From Candidatus Sulfopaludibacter sp. SbA3 (GTDB lineage: Bacteria > Acidobacteriota > Terriglobia > Bryobacterales > Bryobacteraceae): a DNA stretch of 8,442 nucleotides. Within the stretch, counting starts at the first letter, position 1; each line of letters opens with the position of its first letter. The notes beneath the pieces were generated by a model, which was given only the letters and a program-made list of their open reading frames with translations, did not search any database and was not told the DNA's origin. The stretch is taken from contig CAMDKT010000238.1 in NCBI GenBank assembly GCA_945900935.1, positions 1 through 8,442 on the forward strand, given 5' to 3'. The position numbers and the translations under genes were made by a program. Shown in pieces: positions 5,542 to 8,442 of this stretch.

Positions 5542-5847
5542 ATGCGCGCATTTTTCATTTCGCTCTTCGGCATCGCCGCGGTGATGGCGCAGGGCTCTCC
5601 CTCGGCGAGCGTCGACAAAGAAAGGGCCATGAACAACGCCATGGCGAACCTCGGCAAAATATGGGCTCGCGCGGCGGAGCGTGAAGTTCGCGTCATCGCG
5701 CCGCGCGCTTGCTCAGTGGCGCTGCGCGCGGTGCCGATTGAGAAGCCGGACAAGTTTGCCATAAAGCGCGTCCCCCCCACAAAGGATGTCGCGCCCATGC
5801 CGCAAGTAGTGGTCCCCGCCCCGCCCTGCGAAACCGCCACGCGTTAA
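5542..5847 (+). CDS. Small secreted protein of unknown function
   Basis: 101 aa, not recognised. It begins with a clear signal peptide: Met-Arg, a hydrophobic core FFISLFGIAAVM, and a likely cleavage after VMA at about residue 16. The mature part is charged and helical-looking at 24-52 (KERAMNNAMANLGKIWARAA) and then proline-rich to the end (VPIEKPD, RVPPTKD, VVVPAPP). Two cysteines, Cys57 and Cys96, could form a disulfide. ATG 5542 is preferred because AGAGG (5532-5536) sits 5 nt upstream; a GTG at 5536 in frame would add only two residues. Its TAA stop shares the TTAA palindrome 5844-5847 with the convergent LOG gene. It lies 52 nt after the M48 protease gene on the same strand and could be read through from that operon. 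Confidence 0.65.
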   Translation: MRAFFISLFGIAAVMAQGSPSASVDKERAMNNAMANLGKIWARAAEREVRVIAPRACSVALRAVPIEKPDKFAIKRVPPTKDVAPMPQVVVPAPPCETATR

Positions 5848-6428
5848 CGCAAATCTCCCGGCAGCCACTTCCCCCCGCTCGCCTCGACGGGCTCCGCGAG
5901 CCGCGCATACACTTCGTCCAAGGTTTGCGCCTGTCGAATCAAGGCCCGGTGTTGCGGCCGCAATAATCCCGCGCTAACGATGCCATCCAAAAACGTGAAC
6001 AGCGGATCATAGAACCCGCTCACATTCCACAACACGACGGGCTTGGCGTGCAGCCCCAGTTGTGCCCACGTGGCGATTTCAAACGTCTCGTCCAGCGTCC
6101 CGTAACCGCCGGGCAGAGAGACGAATCCATCAGCCAAATCCGCCATCAACATCTTTCGCTCATGCATCGAATTGACGACTCGCAGTTCGCTCAACCCGCG
6201 ATGCGCCGCCTCCTTATCCACCAGCAACCCCGGCATGACGCCCGTCACTTTCCCGCCCGCCGCCAACACCGCATCGGCCAGCGCTCCCATCATCCCCAAG
6301 TGGCTCCCGCCGTAGACCAGGCGCTGCCCGCGGCGGCCGATCTCCGTTCCCAGCGAAATCGCCGCCGCGCGGAACGCCGGATCAAAACCTGGATTGGAGC
6401 CGCAGTAAACGCAGATACTTTCGATCAT
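5844..6428 (-). CDS. LOG family protein (cytokinin riboside 5'-monophosphate phosphoribohydrolase-like)
   Basis: 194 aa, the normal length for TIGR00730/LOG proteins. Members cleave the N-glycosidic bond of nucleoside 5'-monophosphates (AMP or cytokinin nucleotides). In bacteria the usual role is nucleotide or nucleobase metabolism rather than hormone signalling. Motifs: N-terminal VYCGSNPG (7-14), LVYGGSHLGMMG (37-48), the MHERK motif (88-92) with catalytic Arg91, and PGGYGTLDE (106-114) with catalytic Glu114, so it should be active. Start is ATG at 6428; the ribosome-binding site is weak. It is divergent from the GH5-like gene with 24 nt between starts, and convergent with the small secreted protein gene, sharing stop bases. 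Substrate preference cannot be read from sequence. Confidence 0.94.
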   Translation of the reverse strand: MIESICVYCGSNPGFDPAFRAAAISLGTEIGRRGQRLVYGGSHLGMMGALADAVLAAGGKVTGVMPGLLVDKEAAHRGLSELRVVNSMHERKMLMADLADGFVSLPGGYGTLDETFEIATWAQLGLHAKPVVLWNVSGFYDPLFTFLDGIVSAGLLRPQHRALIRQAQTLDEVYARLAEPVEASGGKWLPGDLR

Positions 6429-6452
6429 CCTTCGCAGTGTATCCTGGGCTGC

Positions 6453-7499
6453 ATGATGCTCCGCCGCACATTTCTCGCCCGCGCCTTGCAGTCCCGGTCC
6501 CGCCAGACCGAACTGGCCATTGACGGCGAGAAATTCCTGATCAACAACAAGCCAACGTATCCCGGCCGCCAGTGGCGGGGAGACAAGATCGAAGGCCTGT
6601 TAATGAACACGCGGATGGTGCTCGGCTTCTTCGATGACCAGAATCCGGAGACCGTTTCCAATTGGAATTCTCCGGACACGAAACAGTGGGATCCTGCGCG
6701 CAACACGCGCGAATTCCTGGCCGCCATGCCCGAATGGCGCAGGCACGGCGTGTTGAGTTTCACCCTCAACATGCAGGGCGGCAACCCGCGCGGCTACGCC
6801 GGGCAACAGCCCTGGGTGACCGGCGCGTTCACGCCCCGCGGCGAGATCATGCCCGAATTTCTGAACCGCCTCCGCTCGATTCTGGACCGCGCCGACGAGC
6901 TCGGCATGTCACCGATGCTCGGCGTTTTCTACTTCGGGCAGGACCAAGTGCTGGAAGACGACAAGGCCATCCGCCGCGCGTTGAAAAATACCGTCGAATT
7001 TGTCCTCTCCCGCGAGTATCGCAACGTGACGATTGAAGTCGCCAACGAAAGCAACAATCGCAAGTACGATCACGATGTGCTTCGCCCGGATCTGATCCCA
7101 TTGCTCATCCGCGACGCGCAGGCGATCAAGTTCCGCCAACGCCGTCTGCTCGTCGGCACCAGCTTCAACGGCAACACGCTCCCGCCGCCGGAGGTCACGC
7201 AGATTTCCGACTTCGTCCTGCTCCACGGCAATGGCGTCAAGGACCCGGCGCGCATAGGCGAAATGGTCCGCGCCGTTCGCAAACAGGCCGGCTATAAACC
7301 CAAGCCGATTCTCTTCAACGAAGACGACCATTTCGACTTCGATAAGCCCGTCAACAACTGCGTCGCCGCCGTTTCCGAATACGCTTCATGGGGCTTGCTC
7401 GACATCGAAGGCTACCAGACTCCGCCCGTCAATTGGGGCATCGATACGGATCGAAAAAAAGGATTCTTCGGCCTGGTGAAAGAGATCACCGCGTCTTAA
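6453..7499 (+). CDS. Putative glycoside hydrolase, GH5-like TIM barrel
   Basis: 348 aa (347 if the adjacent ATG 6456 is used). I recognise it as a type found in soil Acidobacteria and Planctomycetes with clan GH-A features, but no characterised member comes to mind. Evidence: an N-terminal IDGEKFLINNKPTYPGR strand pair (23-39), as in many GH5-like proteins, and barrel segments GVLSFTLNMQGG (99-110) and MLGVFYFGQ (155-163). The NVTIEVANE segment (191-199) has Glu199 after Asn as the expected acid/base. PILFNEDDH (285-293) has Glu290 as the likely nucleophile. The Asn-Glu and late Glu are the right order and distance for the clan. The N-terminus has RRTFL, like a Tat motif, but no hydrophobic core follows, so export is doubtful. 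No good Shine-Dalgarno is visible. The open frame continues upstream to 6048, but that part is antisense to the LOG gene. It ends on a TTAA shared with tdh. Confidence 0.72.
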   Translation: MMLRRTFLARALQSRSRQTELAIDGEKFLINNKPTYPGRQWRGDKIEGLLMNTRMVLGFFDDQNPETVSNWNSPDTKQWDPARNTREFLAAMPEWRRHGVLSFTLNMQGGNPRGYAGQQPWVTGAFTPRGEIMPEFLNRLRSILDRADELGMSPMLGVFYFGQDQVLEDDKAIRRALKNTVEFVLSREYRNVTIEVANESNNRKYDHDVLRPDLIPLLIRDAQAIKFRQRRLLVGTSFNGNTLPPPEVTQISDFVLLHGNGVKDPARIGEMVRAVRKQAGYKPKPILFNEDDHFDFDKPVNNCVAAVSEYASWGLLDIEGYQTPPVNWGIDTDRKKGFFGLVKEITAS

Positions 7500-8442
7500 C
7501 GCCAATTGAGAATAATCTTCCCCGATTGTCCGCCGGCCATCAGTTCAAAGCCCTCCAGAAACTGCCGGAACGGGAAGCGATGCGTGATCACCGGTTTGAT
7601 GTCCAAGCCCGATTGCAGCATCACCGTCATCTTGTACCAGGTCTCATACATCTCCCGGCCGTAGATGCCTTTGATCGTCAGCATATTGAAAATCACGGTG
7701 TTCCAGTCGATCGACATCTCCCCGCCCGCGGGAATACCCAACATCGCCACTTTCGCTCCATGCGCCAGATTCGCCAGCATGTCCCGGAACGCGCGCGGAT
7801 TGCCCGACATCTCCAGCCCGACGTCGAAGCCTTCCTTCATCCCCAATTCCTTTTGCACATCGCCCAGCGACCGCTGGCTGACATCCACCGCCAGCGTCAC
7901 GCCCACCTTTCGCGCCAGTTCCAGGCGATACGGATTCACGTCGGTGATGACGGTGTACCGCGCTCCCGCGTGTACCGCGACGGCCGCGCCCATGATGCCA
8001 ATCGGGCCCGCGCCGGTGATGAGCACATCCTCGCCCAGCAGCGGGAAGGAGAGCGCCGTGTGCACCGCGTTGCCGAAGGGATCGAAGATACAGGCGACAT
8101 CGCGGTCGATGGCCTCATCGTGATGCCAGACGTTGGTCATCGGCAGCACGATATAGTCCGCGAAACAGCCCGTGCGATTCACGCCCACGCCGCTGGTGTG
8201 CGCGCATAAGTGGCGTCGGCCCGCGAGACAGTTCCGGCATAAGCCGCACGTGACATGCCCCTCGCCGCTCACCAACATGCCCGGCGTAAAGTCATGCACA
8301 TTGCTGCCGATATCCACAATCTCGCCTACGAATTCATGCCCGATCACCATCGGAACGGGAATCGTCTTCGCGGCCCATTCATCCCACTTGTAGATGTGGA
8401 CATCGGTCCCGCAGATCGACGCGCGATCCACCCGGATCTTCA
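7496..8442 (-). CDS. tdh: L-threonine 3-dehydrogenase (5' end cut by window edge)
   Basis: Zinc-dependent, NAD+-linked medium-chain dehydrogenase that oxidises L-threonine to 2-amino-3-ketobutyrate, normally followed by the Kbl lyase to give glycine and acetyl-CoA. 314 residues are in the window against 341 for E. coli Tdh, so roughly 27-30 N-terminal residues lie beyond the right edge. The frame is open to base 8442, reading KIRVDRASICGTDVH at the edge, so the GTG at 8431 is not the start. Motifs: ICGTDVHIYKWDEW with the catalytic zinc Cys and His, GHEFVGE, the structural zinc cluster CGLCRNC...C, GVGVNRTGCFADY, DPFGNAVHTALSFPL, the Rossmann GAGPIGIMG, ITDVNPYRLELARK, LEMSGNPRAF and IKGIYGREMYETWYKM. 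All are Tdh-type. The neighbouring kbl, if present, would lie outside the window. The stop overlaps the GH5-like gene's stop in TTAA. Confidence 0.97.
   Translation of the reverse strand, partial: KIRVDRASICGTDVHIYKWDEWAAKTIPVPMVIGHEFVGEIVDIGSNVHDFTPGMLVSGEGHVTCGLCRNCLAGRRHLCAHTSGVGVNRTGCFADYIVLPMTNVWHHDEAIDRDVACIFDPFGNAVHTALSFPLLGEDVLITGAGPIGIMGAAVAVHAGARYTVITDVNPYRLELARKVGVTLAVDVSQRSLGDVQKELGMKEGFDVGLEMSGNPRAFRDMLANLAHGAKVAMLGIPAGGEMSIDWNTVIFNMLTIKGIYGREMYETWYKMTVMLQSGLDIKPVITHRFPFRQFLEGFELMAGGQSGKIILNWR

Noticed and set aside
6048..6452. Upstream in-frame extension of the GH5-like gene
   Set aside because: The frame is open but lies entirely antisense to the LOG gene, whose MHERK and PGGYGTLDE motifs show it is real; the extension has no domain-like sequence.
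7388..8209. Plus-strand open frame of 273 codons over tdh
   Set aside because: Antisense to a clear threonine dehydrogenase; His/Arg-rich shadow composition.
1..8442. Mobile element, CRISPR array, defence system or phage genes
   Set aside because: No transposase, integrase, direct-repeat array, toxin-antitoxin pair or nuclease/helicase signature was found on either strand; gene content is metabolic, envelope-related and RNA modification.

Overview
The window is GC-rich bacterial chromosome with short gaps, alternating strands and no mobile element, tRNA, rRNA or CRISPR that I could see. The gene set (secreted BNR sialidase, GH5-like hydrolase, DUF937 protein, M48 protease, LOG protein, RluE, acetate kinase, threonine dehydrogenase) and the codon bias towards G/C suggest a soil-type Acidobacteriota, perhaps close to Bryobacterales/Solibacter. 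That placement is inference from gene flavour, not a phylogenetic result.

Layout, left to right. 1-214 is non-coding apart from a possible gene tail at the edge, with one 8-bp-stem hairpin. 215-893 is a decayed polyphosphate kinase 2 (PPK2) gene on the plus strand: two internal in-frame deletions, a frame-shifting deletion, then one more frameshift. 898-2106 (minus) is an intact acetate kinase with all catalytic residues. 2105-3229 (plus) is an exported GH33-type sialidase with four Asp-boxes and a full catalytic set; its start is nested with that of ackA in one TCATGA palindrome. 3133-3786 (minus) is an RluE-type 23S rRNA pseudouridine synthase whose C-terminal tail runs antisense through the end of the sialidase gene. 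3787-4093 is the only sizeable intergenic region. It carries hairpins and a possible 33-codon leader ORF with a good Shine-Dalgarno that is stop-start coupled (ATGA) to the next gene. 4094-4654 (DUF937) and 4662-5489 (membrane-anchored M48 metalloprotease) form a tight two-gene operon. 5542-5847 is a small secreted protein of unknown function. 5844-6428 (minus) is a LOG-family nucleotide phosphoribohydrolase. 6453-7499 (plus) is a poorly characterised GH5-like hydrolase. 7496-8442 (minus) is threonine 3-dehydrogenase, cut by the right edge.

How the genes fit together. This is not one pathway. The only clear operon is DUF937-M48, perhaps with its leader ORF, which looks like a cell-envelope or proteostasis unit. 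AckA and the ruined PPK2 both belong to phosphoryl/ATP metabolism and lie tail to tail. The sialidase and the GH5-like protein are glycan-degrading functions in separate transcription units. The strongest architectural signal is compaction. Two convergent pairs share a TTAA palindrome as overlapping stop codons, a third overlaps by 97 nt and the fourth is separated by 4 nt, so no convergent pair leaves room for a private intergenic terminator. I found no convincing new defence or mobile system. The best leads are the coupled leader ORF, the DUF937-M48 pair and the stepwise decay of PPK2.
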